64,000 nucleotides of DNA. It comes from Scatosoma sp045124465. Lineage in GTDB: Bacteria > Bacillota > Clostridia > Christensenellales > Borkfalkiaceae. Location: the NCBI GenBank assembly GCA_045124465.1, contig JBGVLV010000032.1, positions 10,466 to 74,465 on the forward strand, given 5' to 3'. Below the pieces are notes generated by a model that saw only the letters and a list, made by a program, of their open reading frames with translations, ran no database searches and was not told the origin of the DNA. Each line of letters begins with the position of its first letter. Positions within the stretch are counted from its first letter, which is position 1. This document shows, one piece after another, positions 33,749-42,940 of the stretch. Position numbers and translations under genes: made by a program.

Positions 33749-35824
33749 ATGGAGATCGTTGTCGCAAAAAGCGGCGGTTTTTGCCGCGGCGTTAAAAAGG
33801 CGGTGGACACCGCGCTTTCCGTCGAGCCGAAGAATACCTATATTTTCGGCGAGATCATACACAATCCCGAGGTCGTGAAAGAGATCACCGACCGCGGTAT
33901 CAAGACGGTGGAGAGTTTGGACGAAGTTCCTTCGGGAGCTACGCTTATCATACGTTCGCACGGCGTTGGGAAAGAAATTTACGAGCTTTGCGAAAAACGG
34001 AATATCCATATCGAGGATTGCACTTGTGAGTTCGTGCACCGTACGCAAAAGATCATCAGCGAGCAATACGGTTTGGGCAAGACCATCGTCATCGTCGGGG
34101 AAAAGACGCATCCGGAGGTCGTGGGCTTAAACGGGTGGTGCGAAAACTCGGCGTATATATTTTCCTCGGAAGAAGAGGATTTTTCGATATTACCCGAAAA
34201 AGAGTGCTGTATAGTGGCTCAAACGACCTATTCTAAGGAAAAATTTGAAAAAATAATAAAAATTCTTAATGATACGAGGGGAAAAACACTTGAAGTTTTT
34301 CAAACAATTTGCTATACTACTATAGGACGGCAAAACGAAGCGAGCGAATTAGCGAAACAATGCGACGCGATGTTGGTGATCGGAGGCTTGAACAGTAGCA
34401 ATACGAATAAGCTCTACGACATCTGCGCGAAGTACTGTAAAAACGTTTTTCGGTTGGGGAGCGCTGCCGATCTGCAATATAAAACAATCAAAGGATTTAA
34501 AAAGGTAGGTATTGTTACGGGTGCGAGCACCCCTAACGGGCAAACTCAGGAGGTTCTATTAAAGATGGAAATGGAAACAGAAGCAAAAGCAACGATGGCG
34601 GAAGTCGTTGCGAACATGGACAGTCAACCGAAGTTCAGAAAAGGACAGTTGATCACGGCTACGATCTCGTCGGCGGACGACACGGGCGTCGCGGTGTTAC
34701 TTCCCAACACGAAGAAAGAAGTAATGCTCGATAAAGAAGAAGTAGATTGCGAAGTCTACAACAAAGACGAGTTCGCGGCAAAGACGGGTGAAGAGATCGA
34801 ACTTATGGTTGTCGCCGTAACTCCCCGCGTAGTGCTTTCGCAAAAGCAGATCAAGCTCGTCAAAGAAGAAGAGGCTATGATCGCGGAGATCCAGTCGGGC
34901 AAAGAATTCGAAGTCGTATGTACGGGTAGCAACAAGGGCGGTCTGACCGCGCAGCTCGGTTCTTATACGGTATTCGTTCCCGCTCGCGAGATCCGTTCGG
35001 GTTACGTAAAAGAGCTTGAAAAGTACGTAGGCAAGAAACTTCGTCTTCGCGTGCTTGAAATCAAGACGGAGAGAAGAAAAGAGATCATCGCGTCCCAGCG
35101 CGTGATCATCGAAGAAGAGAAAGCGGCGAAAGAGGCTGCAAAGGCAGCGAAAGAGGCGGAATTCTTCGCGTCCATTCACGTTGACGACGTTGTAGAGGGT
35201 AAAGTGGAAAGAATCACGTCCTTCGGCGCGTTCGTGTCCGTAAACGGGTTCGATTGCCTTGCTCACGTTTCCGACCTTTCCTGGACGGGTGTGAAATCCG
35301 TTTCCGACGTTCTCGAAATCGGCAAGAAGTACGAGTTCAAAGTACTTAAAATCGACGAAGAGGCGAAGAAAGTTTCGATCGGCTACAAACAGCTCCAAGC
35401 ACAGCCTTGGGAACTTGCGGCGGAGAAGTATGCGGAAGGCGACGTTATCCACGGAAAAGTCGTAAGAATCGTACCTTTCGGCGCGTTCGTCGAAGTGGAA
35501 AAAGGTATCGACGGTTTGGTACACGTTTCCCAGATCTCTCACGAATTCCTCGAAAATCCGACCACCGTACTTACGATCGGTCAGGAGATCGACGCGAAGA
35601 TACTCAAACTCGACTGCGAAGAAAGAAAGATGACCCTTTCCATCAAAGCGCTTGAACCCAAGCCCGAGAATATGGAAAGAAAGTCCAGATCGCAAAGAGA
35701 GGACGGCGAAGGCAAAGAAAAGACGAGAAAGCCCCGTGCGGCGAAACCCGTCGATGAAGTTACCGAATGGAACGAAAGCGACGTAGGCGGCGCGTCCATT
35801 GCGGATCTGCTCAATCTGAAATAA
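33749..35824 (+). CDS. ispH: Fused IspH (HMBPP reductase) and ribosomal S1-like protein
   Basis: A 691-residue fusion. Residues 1-275 are IspH, the last enzyme of the non-mevalonate isoprenoid pathway: cluster Cys12 (GGFCRGV), Cys93 (DCTCEFV) and Cys188 (TICYTT), with substrate His38, His71 and His121. Residues about 290-640 hold four S1 RNA-binding domains, the third and fourth being the clearest (VEGKVERITSFGAFVSV and HGKVVRIVPFGAFVEV). The tail is basic and low in complexity. The same fusion occurs in other Clostridia. Unusually, a promoter-like sequence and an AGGAGG plus ATG lie inside the gene just before the S1 part. Confidence 0.93.
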   Translation: MEIVVAKSGGFCRGVKKAVDTALSVEPKNTYIFGEIIHNPEVVKEITDRGIKTVESLDEVPSGATLIIRSHGVGKEIYELCEKRNIHIEDCTCEFVHRTQKIISEQYGLGKTIVIVGEKTHPEVVGLNGWCENSAYIFSSEEEDFSILPEKECCIVAQTTYSKEKFEKIIKILNDTRGKTLEVFQTICYTTIGRQNEASELAKQCDAMLVIGGLNSSNTNKLYDICAKYCKNVFRLGSAADLQYKTIKGFKKVGIVTGASTPNGQTQEVLLKMEMETEAKATMAEVVANMDSQPKFRKGQLITATISSADDTGVAVLLPNTKKEVMLDKEEVDCEVYNKDEFAAKTGEEIELMVVAVTPRVVLSQKQIKLVKEEEAMIAEIQSGKEFEVVCTGSNKGGLTAQLGSYTVFVPAREIRSGYVKELEKYVGKKLRLRVLEIKTERRKEIIASQRVIIEEEKAAKEAAKAAKEAEFFASIHVDDVVEGKVERITSFGAFVSVNGFDCLAHVSDLSWTGVKSVSDVLEIGKKYEFKVLKIDEEAKKVSIGYKQLQAQPWELAAEKYAEGDVIHGKVVRIVPFGAFVEVEKGIDGLVHVSQISHEFLENPTTVLTIGQEIDAKILKLDCEERKMTLSIKALEPKPENMERKSRSQREDGEGKEKTRKPRAAKPVDEVTEWNESDVGGASIADLLNLK
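34290..34318 (+). promoter_or_regulatory. Promoter-like sequence inside the IspH-S1 gene
   Basis: TTGAAG (34290-34295), a 17-base spacer and TATACT (34313-34318), in an AT-rich patch of the IspH part and 247 bases before an internal ATG with its own ribosome binding site. Confidence 0.4.
34548..34567 (+). promoter_or_regulatory. Internal ribosome binding site and in-frame ATG before the S1 domains
   Basis: AGGAGG (34548-34553) lies 11 bases before an in-frame ATG (34565-34567, Met273 of the fusion). Translation from here would give a free S1 protein of about 419 residues. The spacing is somewhat long. Confidence 0.4.
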
Positions 35825-35862
35825 GAACTCCTGATTGTTTTAGCGAATAATACTTGAAATAT

Positions 35863-35900
35863 AAAATCTGCTTTTAATTAGATTAAAGGCAGATTTTTTT
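35863..35900 (+). terminator. Terminator after the IspH-S1 gene
   Basis: AAAATCTGCTTTTAAT (35863-35878) pairs with ATTAAAGGCAGATTTT (35882-35897) over 16 positions with one G-U, followed by more T. Confidence 0.9.
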
Positions 35901-35953
35901 GTTTATAAATAAGTATTCGAAAAAAATCACGCCTGATGAAAGGAGAAAAAGAT

Positions 35954-37783
35954 ATGGAAAAACAAGGCAATATTAAAATTTCAAGCGAAAATATGATGCC
36001 CATCATCAAAAAATGGCTGTACTCGGACAAAGATATCTTTATCCGCGAGATCGTCGCCAACGGCGTCGACGCCATCACGAAACATAAAAAACTCGTGGAT
36101 ATGGGCGAGGCGCAAAAGGACGAAAATCCGTATAAGATCGTCGTTACCGTAGACGAAAAAGCGAAAACGCTCACCGTCGAAGACAACGGTATCGGTATGA
36201 CCGCGGAAGAAGTCGAAAAGTACATCACGCAGATCGCGTTTTCCGGCGCGGAAGATTTCCTGAAAAAATACGAAAACGCCTCGGGTGACGGGATCATCGG
36301 TCACTTCGGACTTGGGTTCTATTCCGCGTATATGGTTTCCGAGAACGTAGAGATATACACGAAGAGCTATAAAGACGAACCTGCCGTAAAATGGGAATCG
36401 GACGGAAATTCCACGTATACCATCTCCGAAACGGAAAAATCCGACCGCGGAACGAAGATCGTAATGCATATCGCAAAAGAAGAAAAGGATTTCCTCAAAG
36501 AAAGCACCGTTCGCGAATTGCTCCGCAAGTACTGTTCGTTTATGCCTTTCGATATTTATCTGAACCCGAAAGGCGACGAGAAAGACAAACCCATCAATAA
36601 CGTAACGCCTTTGTATCTCAAAGACCCGAAAGAATGTACGGACGAGGAATACAAAAACTTCTATCGCGATACGTTTATGGATTTTAACGAGCCTTTGTTC
36701 TGGATCCATTTGAATATGGAATATCCCTTCCGCTTAAAGGGAATTCTGTATTTCCCGCAAGTGAAAAAACAACAGGTACAGCTGGAAAAGGGTCAGGTCA
36801 AGCTGTATTGCAACCAAGTTTTTATCGCGGACAATATCAAAGAAGTCATTCCCGAATTCCTTATGCTCTTAAACGGCGTTATCGATTGCCCCGATATTCC
36901 GCTCAACGTATCGAGAAGTTTCCTGCAAAACGATAAACAGGTACAGAAAATTTCCAAGCATATCACCAAAAAAGTCGCGGATAAGCTCACTTCTCTGTTC
37001 AAGACCGACCGCGAACGCTATCAGAATTGCTGGAAAGACATTTCTACCTTTATCAAATTCGGTTGCTTGAAAGAACAGGAATTCTACGATAAAGTACAGG
37101 ATATCATCATCTTCAAAAACTTAAACGGCGAATACAAACCCGTATCGGACTATTTCGGAGAGGAAGTCAGCGACGAGGACGCGGGAAAGGGCGTGCAACC
37201 CAAACCCGTCTACTACGTATCCGACGAGGCGCAACAGGCGCAATATATAGCGATGTTTAAGGACGCGGGACTGGACGCGATCGTTTGCGATACCTATATC
37301 GACCCGCATTTCATCAGCTTTATCGAGTATAAGAACCCGAAAAAATGCCGTTTCGTGCGTATCGACGCCGATATCGACGGCGCGTTAAAGAGCGGAGAGG
37401 AAGTCAAGGAAGAAGATAACAAGGAACTGATCGAGGCGTTCAAAAATCACCTTGTCAATAAAAATATCACGGTCAAAGCGGAAAAATTCAAGAGCGGCAA
37501 GCTCCCCGCGGTCGTGAACGTAGAAGAATTTATGCGTAGAATGTCGGAAATGAACGGATTCTACGGTATGGAAGAAACGGACCCCGCGAAAAACGCTACG
37601 CTGATACTCAACCTCACGAATCCCGTCGTTTCGGGATTGTTGGCGCAATCGGAAGAAAAACAGAAATTCATCGTAAATCAGATCTATTATCTCGCTATGC
37701 TTTCCTATAAAAAGCTTTCGCCCGAAGAATTGTCCGATTTCGTAGATAAAAGCTCGGAATTGCTGTTCGATTACAGTAAATAA
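35954..37783 (+). CDS. htpG: Molecular chaperone HtpG (Hsp90)
   Basis: A 609-residue Hsp90 starting at ATG 35954 after AAAGGAGAA. The ATP-binding N-domain has IFIREIVANGVDAITK, DNGIGMTAEEV and GHFGLGFYSAYMV; the middle domain has LNVSRSFLQND; the C-terminal dimerisation domain is complete. The usual first motif NAxDA reads NGVDA. A cytoplasmic chaperone, flanked by terminators on both sides, so a single-gene unit. Confidence 0.95.
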   Translation: MEKQGNIKISSENMMPIIKKWLYSDKDIFIREIVANGVDAITKHKKLVDMGEAQKDENPYKIVVTVDEKAKTLTVEDNGIGMTAEEVEKYITQIAFSGAEDFLKKYENASGDGIIGHFGLGFYSAYMVSENVEIYTKSYKDEPAVKWESDGNSTYTISETEKSDRGTKIVMHIAKEEKDFLKESTVRELLRKYCSFMPFDIYLNPKGDEKDKPINNVTPLYLKDPKECTDEEYKNFYRDTFMDFNEPLFWIHLNMEYPFRLKGILYFPQVKKQQVQLEKGQVKLYCNQVFIADNIKEVIPEFLMLLNGVIDCPDIPLNVSRSFLQNDKQVQKISKHITKKVADKLTSLFKTDRERYQNCWKDISTFIKFGCLKEQEFYDKVQDIIIFKNLNGEYKPVSDYFGEEVSDEDAGKGVQPKPVYYVSDEAQQAQYIAMFKDAGLDAIVCDTYIDPHFISFIEYKNPKKCRFVRIDADIDGALKSGEEVKEEDNKELIEAFKNHLVNKNITVKAEKFKSGKLPAVVNVEEFMRRMSEMNGFYGMEETDPAKNATLILNLTNPVVSGLLAQSEEKQKFIVNQIYYLAMLSYKKLSPEELSDFVDKSSELLFDYSK

Positions 37784-37802
37784 TAAACGTAAGACCACGT
37801 TA

Positions 37803-37840
37803 AAAAAGTACTTTTCGAAAAGAAAGGTACTTTTTTTTTT
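37803..37840 (+). terminator. Terminator after htpG
   Basis: AAAAAAGTACTTTTC pairs with GAAAGGTACTTTTTT (one G-U, five-base loop), followed by further T. Confidence 0.88.
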
Positions 37841-37871
37841 GCGTAAAAAGTTCTATTCGGACAAGCCGTCG

Positions 37872-37879
37872 CATATAGT
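37872..37879 (+). promoter_or_regulatory. Possible sigma-E -10 element of the spoIIIA operon
   Basis: CATATAGT resembles the sigma-E -10 (CATACAxT), with a weak TCTATTC-like -35 about 13-14 bases upstream. The start codon is only 7 bases downstream and no Shine-Dalgarno sequence is present. Confidence 0.35.
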
Positions 37880-37886
37880 ATAACAA

Positions 37887-38747
37887 ATGCTTGAATTTCT
37901 ACCCGAAAACGTAAAAGACGGACTTCGCCACCTCAACGCGCGGCAAGTCTACGAAATACGCCTCCGCGCGGACAAACCGACGAGCGTGAATTATCGCGGC
38001 AAATACTGCTATTTGGGCGAATACGGCGTTACCGAGTCCGTAGAAAACGCTTTGCGCTGCGATACGAACGATATTGCGGATTGCGTGTTCCGAGCGGGGA
38101 AATATTCCGTTTACTCGGTAGAGGAACAGATCAAACGCGGTTTTCTCACGGCGGAACACGGCGAGCGTATCGGTTTGGCGGGCGAATACGTGTTCGAAAA
38201 GGGACAACCTCTCGCATTGCGGAATTTCACCTCGCTCTGTATCCGCGTTCCGCACGAGATAAGAGGGTGCGGAAACGAGATTTACCAAAGATGTATGCGT
38301 GACAGAATACGGAACGTGCTTATCGCCTCGTCGCCGGGGCTTGGGAAAACGACGATCTTGCGGGACATCGGCAGGATATTGAGCGAAAAAACGCGAAAAA
38401 ACATACTCATCTGCGACGAACGCGGGGAAATAGCGCAAGGAGATACGGGCGAGAGCAGCGACGTGTTGCGGTTTTCGGATAAAGCGACGGCGTTCGACGC
38501 GGGCATACGGGCTATGCGCCCCGATATCATCGTTACGGACGAGCTTTCCGCCGTCGATTGCGCGGCGGTGGAACGGGCTGTTTCGGCGGGGATCAAAGTT
38601 TTGGCGTCGGCGCATTTCTCCTCGATGGAAAGTATCAAAAAGCCGTTTTTCGGATTGTTTGAACGCTACGTATTGCTGAATGAGGACGAAATAGGCAAGA
38701 TACGGGGGATATACGACGAGATGGGAAAGGAGCTAGACTCTACGTGA
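37887..38747 (+). CDS. spoIIIAA: Stage III sporulation protein AA (ATPase)
   Basis: A 286-residue secretion-type ATPase. Walker A is SSPGLGKTT (about residues 150-158), DERGEIAQGD and PDIIVTDELS follow as the acidic boxes. It is thought to energise the channel between mother cell and forespore. Translation appears to begin at ATG 37887 without a ribosome binding site. Its end overlaps the GTG of spoIIIAB (GTGA type overlap). Confidence 0.95.
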   Translation: MLEFLPENVKDGLRHLNARQVYEIRLRADKPTSVNYRGKYCYLGEYGVTESVENALRCDTNDIADCVFRAGKYSVYSVEEQIKRGFLTAEHGERIGLAGEYVFEKGQPLALRNFTSLCIRVPHEIRGCGNEIYQRCMRDRIRNVLIASSPGLGKTTILRDIGRILSEKTRKNILICDERGEIAQGDTGESSDVLRFSDKATAFDAGIRAMRPDIIVTDELSAVDCAAVERAVSAGIKVLASAHFSSMESIKKPFFGLFERYVLLNEDEIGKIRGIYDEMGKELDST

Positions 38748-39241
38748 CGAAATTTTTGCTCGGGGTCGCAATCGTAGCGTTTACCAGCTTTTGCGGGTAC
38801 GTACTGACGAAGAAATACAGGCGCAGAAAACTGTTCTTCACCCAACTGCGGGAGTTCAACGAACGGTTTTTAAACGAAATATCCTATTATCGCCGTCCGA
38901 TCGCCGAATTTTCGTCCAAATACGTATATAAAGGCGAATTTAACGAGTTTTTGCAGGATTTTTTCAGCGCGCTCGGCAAAAAACAAACGCCGTTTGTGAA
39001 AGAATTGTTGGACGATCCGCGATACGATTTTTTAACGAAGGAAGAAAAAGGCGTGCTCGACGATTATTTCCAAATGCTCGGAAAGGGGGACAGCGCGTCG
39101 CAGAAAGCGTATTTTTCTTCCGTTAGGGAACGGCTCGCAAAACTGCAAACGGAGGCGGACGGCGCGTATAAAAGGTATGGGGATCTATACGTAAAACTTG
39201 GATTTTTATGCGGACTTCTTATTCTTATCCTCATTATTTGA
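38744..39241 (+). CDS. spoIIIAB: Stage III sporulation protein AB
   Basis: A 165-residue protein with hydrophobic ends (residues 3-20 and 150-165) and a helical middle (QLREFNERFLNEISYYRRP) typical of SpoIIIAB, whose fold recalls type II secretion GspF. GTG start overlapping the spoIIIAA stop. Part of the engulfment channel. Confidence 0.88.
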   Translation: MTKFLLGVAIVAFTSFCGYVLTKKYRRRKLFFTQLREFNERFLNEISYYRRPIAEFSSKYVYKGEFNEFLQDFFSALGKKQTPFVKELLDDPRYDFLTKEEKGVLDDYFQMLGKGDSASQKAYFSSVRERLAKLQTEADGAYKRYGDLYVKLGFLCGLLILILII

Positions 39242-39261
39242 AGTAGCTACGGAGAGGTAAC

Positions 39262-39459
39262 ATGGACATAACCATACTTTTCAAAATAGCGGCGATCGGT
39301 ATCATTATCACGGTCATTTGCCAGATACTCAAAAAATCCGACCGCGACGATATCGCGACGATCGTTTCCATCGTAGGGCTTGTCATCGTTTTGGCGGTAG
39401 CGGTGGGCATGATCGGGGATCTGTTCACGCAGATACAGAATATCTTCGGGCTTTCTTAG
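39262..39459 (+). CDS. spoIIIAC: Stage III sporulation protein AC
   Basis: A 65-residue protein with two membrane segments around ILKKSDRDDIATIV, the standard SpoIIIAC pattern and length. GGAGAGGTAAC precedes the ATG. Small membrane subunit of the SpoIIIA channel. Confidence 0.9.
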   Translation: MDITILFKIAAIGIIITVICQILKKSDRDDIATIVSIVGLVIVLAVAVGMIGDLFTQIQNIFGLS

Positions 39460-39475
39460 CGATCGGAGGCGAAAA

Positions 39476-39868
39476 ATGGATATTATGAAGATCATCGGCG
39501 TGGCGTTCGTGACGACGGTCGCGAGCGTGTTGTTGAAGAATACGAAGCCCGAATTGTCTTTTGCCGTAACGGTTACGGGCGTTATCGTCATTCTTTTGTT
39601 CCTCGTCGATTCTATGCAAAGTACGTTGACCGTTTTTTCTTCCATAGCCGAAATGACGGGCGTGGAGAACGGGCTATTGAAGATACTTTTGAAGATCGTC
39701 GGTGTGGGGTATCTTACCGAATTCGGCGCGGGAATATTAAACGATTTCGGGAGCAACGCAGTCGCGGACAAGGTCGTACTCGGGGGAAAAATCACGATCG
39801 TTATGCTGTCGCTGCCCGTTCTCGAAAGCCTGTTGCAGCTCGTCAGAGGCTTTTTACAACTGGTGTGA
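39476..39868 (+). CDS. spoIIIAD: Stage III sporulation protein AD
   Basis: A 130-residue membrane protein with three or four hydrophobic segments; LLKNTKPELSFAVTVTG and LTEFGAGILNDFGSNAVADK are characteristic of the family. It follows spoIIIAC by 16 bases and precedes spoIIIAE by 3. Confidence 0.92.
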   Translation: MDIMKIIGVAFVTTVASVLLKNTKPELSFAVTVTGVIVILLFLVDSMQSTLTVFSSIAEMTGVENGLLKILLKIVGVGYLTEFGAGILNDFGSNAVADKVVLGGKITIVMLSLPVLESLLQLVRGFLQLV

Positions 39869-39871
39869 TCT

Positions 39872-41068
39872 ATGCGGATACGTAAAAAACATATCGTTCT
39901 TTTTATACTGTTTTTTATAAGTTTATGCACGGTGTTTTTCTCCGTTCTCCCGACCGATTACGCAGTCGCAGAGGATAGCGACGACGGGCAAGCGGAGGAA
40001 AAACTCAACGAAAGCGTGCGGGAATTGCTCGGCGAACTGGATCTGCAAGCGTTACAGGAATACGTCGATTCTTTGGACGACTGGGAAGGCACGAACGTTA
40101 CCGACCGACTGATCGCGTACATAAAAGGCGAAGAGTTCGATTACGGCGGGTTCGGTAAGGAATTGACGGACGTGCTGTTTAAGAAGGTCAAGGAGATATT
40201 GCCCGCCTTCGCCTGTATCGCGGCGGTGACCTTGCTTTCGGGAATCATTTCTTCTCTGCGTAGCGGTACGGCGGCGCGGACCTCTGCGGATATGATATTC
40301 CTTATCAGTTACGCCGCCGCTTTGATACCGCTTATCGGGGTATTGACCGAATGTTTTCAGGAATCGATCGCCGCCGTTTCGGCGATGAAAGAGCAAATGC
40401 AGATCGTTTTTCCGATCCTGTTGACGCTCATGGCGGCGAGCGGCGGAGCGGTTTCCGTTTCCGTATGCAGACCCGCCGTCGCGTTCTTTTCGACGAGCAT
40501 CGTTTCCGTTATTTCCTCCGTCGTGTTCCCGCTGACGATCACGATCATCGCCTTTTCGATGGCGGGGAACTTAACGAAAGAGTTGAAAATAGGCAAATTC
40601 AGCGCCTTTTTCAAGAGTATCAATAAATGGATCATCGGGATATGTGTATCCGTGTTCGGTATCTTTTTTACCTTACAGGGGATAACCTCGGCGACCTACG
40701 ACGGCGTAGTGCGGCGAGCGGCGAAATACGCGATCGGAAACGGTATTCCCATCGTCGGCGGGTTTCTCTCGGGTGGGTTCGATCTCGCGGTGGCGGGGAG
40801 CGTGCTCATCAAAAATTCGCTGGGGAGTATGAGTATTTTTTTGATGATCTCTATTCTGTTCGAACCCGTCGTCCTGCTTATCTCCGTCAATCTTTTGTTG
40901 CGGTTCACAGCGGCGATCACGCAACCGTTCGGGGATAGTCGGATCTCCGATTTTCTCGGCGAAACGGCGGATAACCTGCATTATTGCACGGCGGGATTGC
41001 TGTTTACGGCGTTCCTGTATTTCCTGACCATAATGCTGATGGTCACCTCGTCGGAGGCGTTGTTTTGA
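39872..41068 (+). CDS. spoIIIAE: Stage III sporulation protein AE
   Basis: A 398-residue polytopic protein with an N-terminal signal-like segment, an extracellular acidic region (about residues 30-95) and several membrane segments. The block VVRRAAKYAIGNGIPIVGGFLSGGFDLAVAGS is split by the family's typical pattern and confirms the identity. Channel protein of the SpoIIIA complex. Confidence 0.93.
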   Translation: MRIRKKHIVLFILFFISLCTVFFSVLPTDYAVAEDSDDGQAEEKLNESVRELLGELDLQALQEYVDSLDDWEGTNVTDRLIAYIKGEEFDYGGFGKELTDVLFKKVKEILPAFACIAAVTLLSGIISSLRSGTAARTSADMIFLISYAAALIPLIGVLTECFQESIAAVSAMKEQMQIVFPILLTLMAASGGAVSVSVCRPAVAFFSTSIVSVISSVVFPLTITIIAFSMAGNLTKELKIGKFSAFFKSINKWIIGICVSVFGIFFTLQGITSATYDGVVRRAAKYAIGNGIPIVGGFLSGGFDLAVAGSVLIKNSLGSMSIFLMISILFEPVVLLISVNLLLRFTAAITQPFGDSRISDFLGETADNLHYCTAGLLFTAFLYFLTIMLMVTSSEALF

Positions 41069-41562
41069 ACGGGTATTTGTTGAGCGTTATCGGTACGATA
41101 TTGCTTTCCGCGATCCTTACGGCGATCGTTCCGGAGGGGAAAACTTCCGCGACGATAAAGGGGATAGCCAAGCTTGCGTGTCTGCTCGTCATCATCTCGC
41201 CCATACTCAAATATTTACAGACGGGAGATACGGAAAATTCGGACGAAAACTCGGAGATATTTTTTTCGGAAACAGTCATACGGACGGACGAGGACTTCAT
41301 AAAGTATTACAGCGAGATGAGAATACGTTTTACGGAAGAAGATATCGAAACGGAACTTGCGGAAGAATTCTCCGTCGCTTGCGACGTGACTCTCGAATGG
41401 AGCTACGAAACGGACGAAAACGGGACGGAAATTTGCGATACGGATAAGATTCGGATAACGAAAATGCTCGTCCGAACGGAGAACGTGCTGAAAGAGGAGG
41501 AGAAAACGCCGATGTGGGACTATCTGACGAAAAACTATTGCAGCGAGGTGTTGATTGAATAA
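41065..41562 (+). CDS. spoIIIAF: Stage III sporulation protein AF
   Basis: A 165-residue protein with two N-terminal membrane segments and a soluble domain outside. The TTG at 41065 overlaps the spoIIIAE stop and is preceded by CGGAGG at eight bases, which fits better than the upstream in-frame ATG at 40984. The soluble part is poorly conserved in the family; assignment rests on position and membrane layout. Confidence 0.85.
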   Translation: MNGYLLSVIGTILLSAILTAIVPEGKTSATIKGIAKLACLLVIISPILKYLQTGDTENSDENSEIFFSETVIRTDEDFIKYYSEMRIRFTEEDIETELAEEFSVACDVTLEWSYETDENGTEICDTDKIRITKMLVRTENVLKEEEKTPMWDYLTKNYCSEVLIE

Positions 41563-41944
41563 GAAAACGGACGACGTAAGGCAAACGGGCGGAAAACGTT
41601 TTCGGCTCGACGGCAGGATAAAGGATATCCTCTTGTTGGCGGTTTTGGCGCTTGCGCTCGTGTTTGCGGCATGGAAGATATTTTACAACGACGAAAAAGA
41701 AACTTCGCTCACCACCGTCGCCGTGAGCGAGAACGAGGAAAAGATAAGCCGTCTGCTCGAAGAAATAGACGGCGTTGGCGAGGCGAGCGTGATGATCTGC
41801 GAAACGGAAGAAGGCGTTCAGAGCGTCGTGGTCGTCTGCGAAGGCGCGAACGATCTCAAAGTCGTAATGAACGTTCGGGAGGCGGTCGCCGCCGCGCTCG
41901 GAACGCAGCAACAGGCTGTTAAAATTTATTTGAAAAAAGAGTAA
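41555..41944 (+). CDS. spoIIIAG: Stage III sporulation protein AG
   Basis: A 129-residue protein with one membrane segment (about residues 25-43) and an external ring-building domain (EEKISRLLEEIDGVGEASVMI). It is shorter than the Bacillus protein (about 229) because the insert that forms the large beta-barrel is missing. TTG start, overlapping spoIIIAF by 8 bases. Member of the SpoIIIA ring. Confidence 0.88.
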   Translation: MNKKTDDVRQTGGKRFRLDGRIKDILLLAVLALALVFAAWKIFYNDEKETSLTTVAVSENEEKISRLLEEIDGVGEASVMICETEEGVQSVVVVCEGANDLKVVMNVREAVAAALGTQQQAVKIYLKKE

Positions 41945-41959
41945 AAGGAGATATAAATC

Positions 41960-42448
41960 ATGTCAAACAAAAAGAAAATTATCGTAATGTCCTCGTTGGT
42001 CGTATTGCTTGCGGCTACCGCCGTATTCAATTTCGTGCTCGCGAATACCGATTCCGTGACCTCTGCGGAAAGCGAAGTCACGACGGCGAACTATTTCACG
42101 ACCTACCGTTCGGAACGCACCTCCACGCGCAACGAAGAACTCGTTCAGCTCGACAGCGTGATCGCGCTCTACGAAGAAGGCGACGAGAAATACGAGGCGG
42201 CGACCGAAATGAAAATGGAGATCGTAGCGGCTATGGAACAGGAACTCGTGCTGGAAAATATGGTCAGGTCGCTCGGTTTTTCCGACGCGGTAGTGTCCGT
42301 TTCCGTGGATTCGGATAACGTGAACGTATTCATCAATTCCTCGGAGCTTACCTACGATACGGCGCTTTCGATCTATAATATGCTCAAAGAAGAAACGGGG
42401 ATCGTCGACGGGAATATCATTATTATGCCCGTCCACGCCGAAAGCTGA
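41960..42448 (+). CDS. spoIIIAH: Stage III sporulation protein AH
   Basis: A 162-residue protein with a signal-anchor (residues 6-28), a helical region starting YFTTYRSERTSTRNEE and the ring-building motif ending DGNIIIMPVH. In Bacillus it binds forespore SpoIIQ across the septum. AAGGAGATAT precedes the ATG. Last gene of the spoIIIA operon. Confidence 0.92.
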   Translation: MSNKKKIIVMSSLVVLLAATAVFNFVLANTDSVTSAESEVTTANYFTTYRSERTSTRNEELVQLDSVIALYEEGDEKYEAATEMKMEIVAAMEQELVLENMVRSLGFSDAVVSVSVDSDNVNVFINSSELTYDTALSIYNMLKEETGIVDGNIIIMPVHAES

Positions 42449-42539
42449 AAAAAAGCGGAGAAAATATCGTCAAAACAGTAGAATTATTCAAAAAGATGTG
42501 CTATAATATACTTGATAGTAAAAAAGGAGATCTTTTTGA

Positions 42540-42929
42540 ATGTTCAATATCAGATTAAACTCGAAGGACAGTCAGAGCGGTAAGGTCGTCTACAACGCCG
42601 GTATCGTGCACAACATCGTCGCTTTGGCGATCGCGGAAGTAGAGGGCGCGGTGCTCGTACAGGGCAAGAAGAACGGAATTTCGCTCTATCTTGAAAAGGA
42701 CGGCATTTACGCGGACGTGTCCGTCGTCGTGAAAAGCGGGTATAACGTTCCCGAGCTTGCGTACCGTATCCAACAATCGGTAAAGCAGAGCGTGGAGAAT
42801 ATGACGAAATATAAAGTCGCCGAGGTCGACGTGCATATCCGCGACGTGGATTTCTCCAACGTCGTTCCCGCCGAAAAGGAAGAGGAAGAACCGACGGAAG
42901 AACGTAACCCCGAATCCAACGAAAATTAA
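42540..42929 (+). CDS. Asp23/Gls24 family protein (YqhY-like)
   Basis: A 129-residue Asp23 protein: GKVVYNAGIVHNIVALAIAEVEGAV, YADVSVVVKSGYNVPELAYRIQQ-type core and an acidic tail. In Bacillus, yqhY lies before nusB and influences fatty acid synthesis via acetyl-CoA carboxylase; accB and accC, which precede yqhY there, are missing here. AAAGGAGATC precedes the ATG, and TATAAT occurs at 42502-42507 without a clear -35. Confidence 0.88.
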   Translation: MFNIRLNSKDSQSGKVVYNAGIVHNIVALAIAEVEGAVLVQGKKNGISLYLEKDGIYADVSVVVKSGYNVPELAYRIQQSVKQSVENMTKYKVAEVDVHIRDVDFSNVVPAEKEEEEPTEERNPESNEN

Positions 42930-42940
42930 AAACCAAGGAT

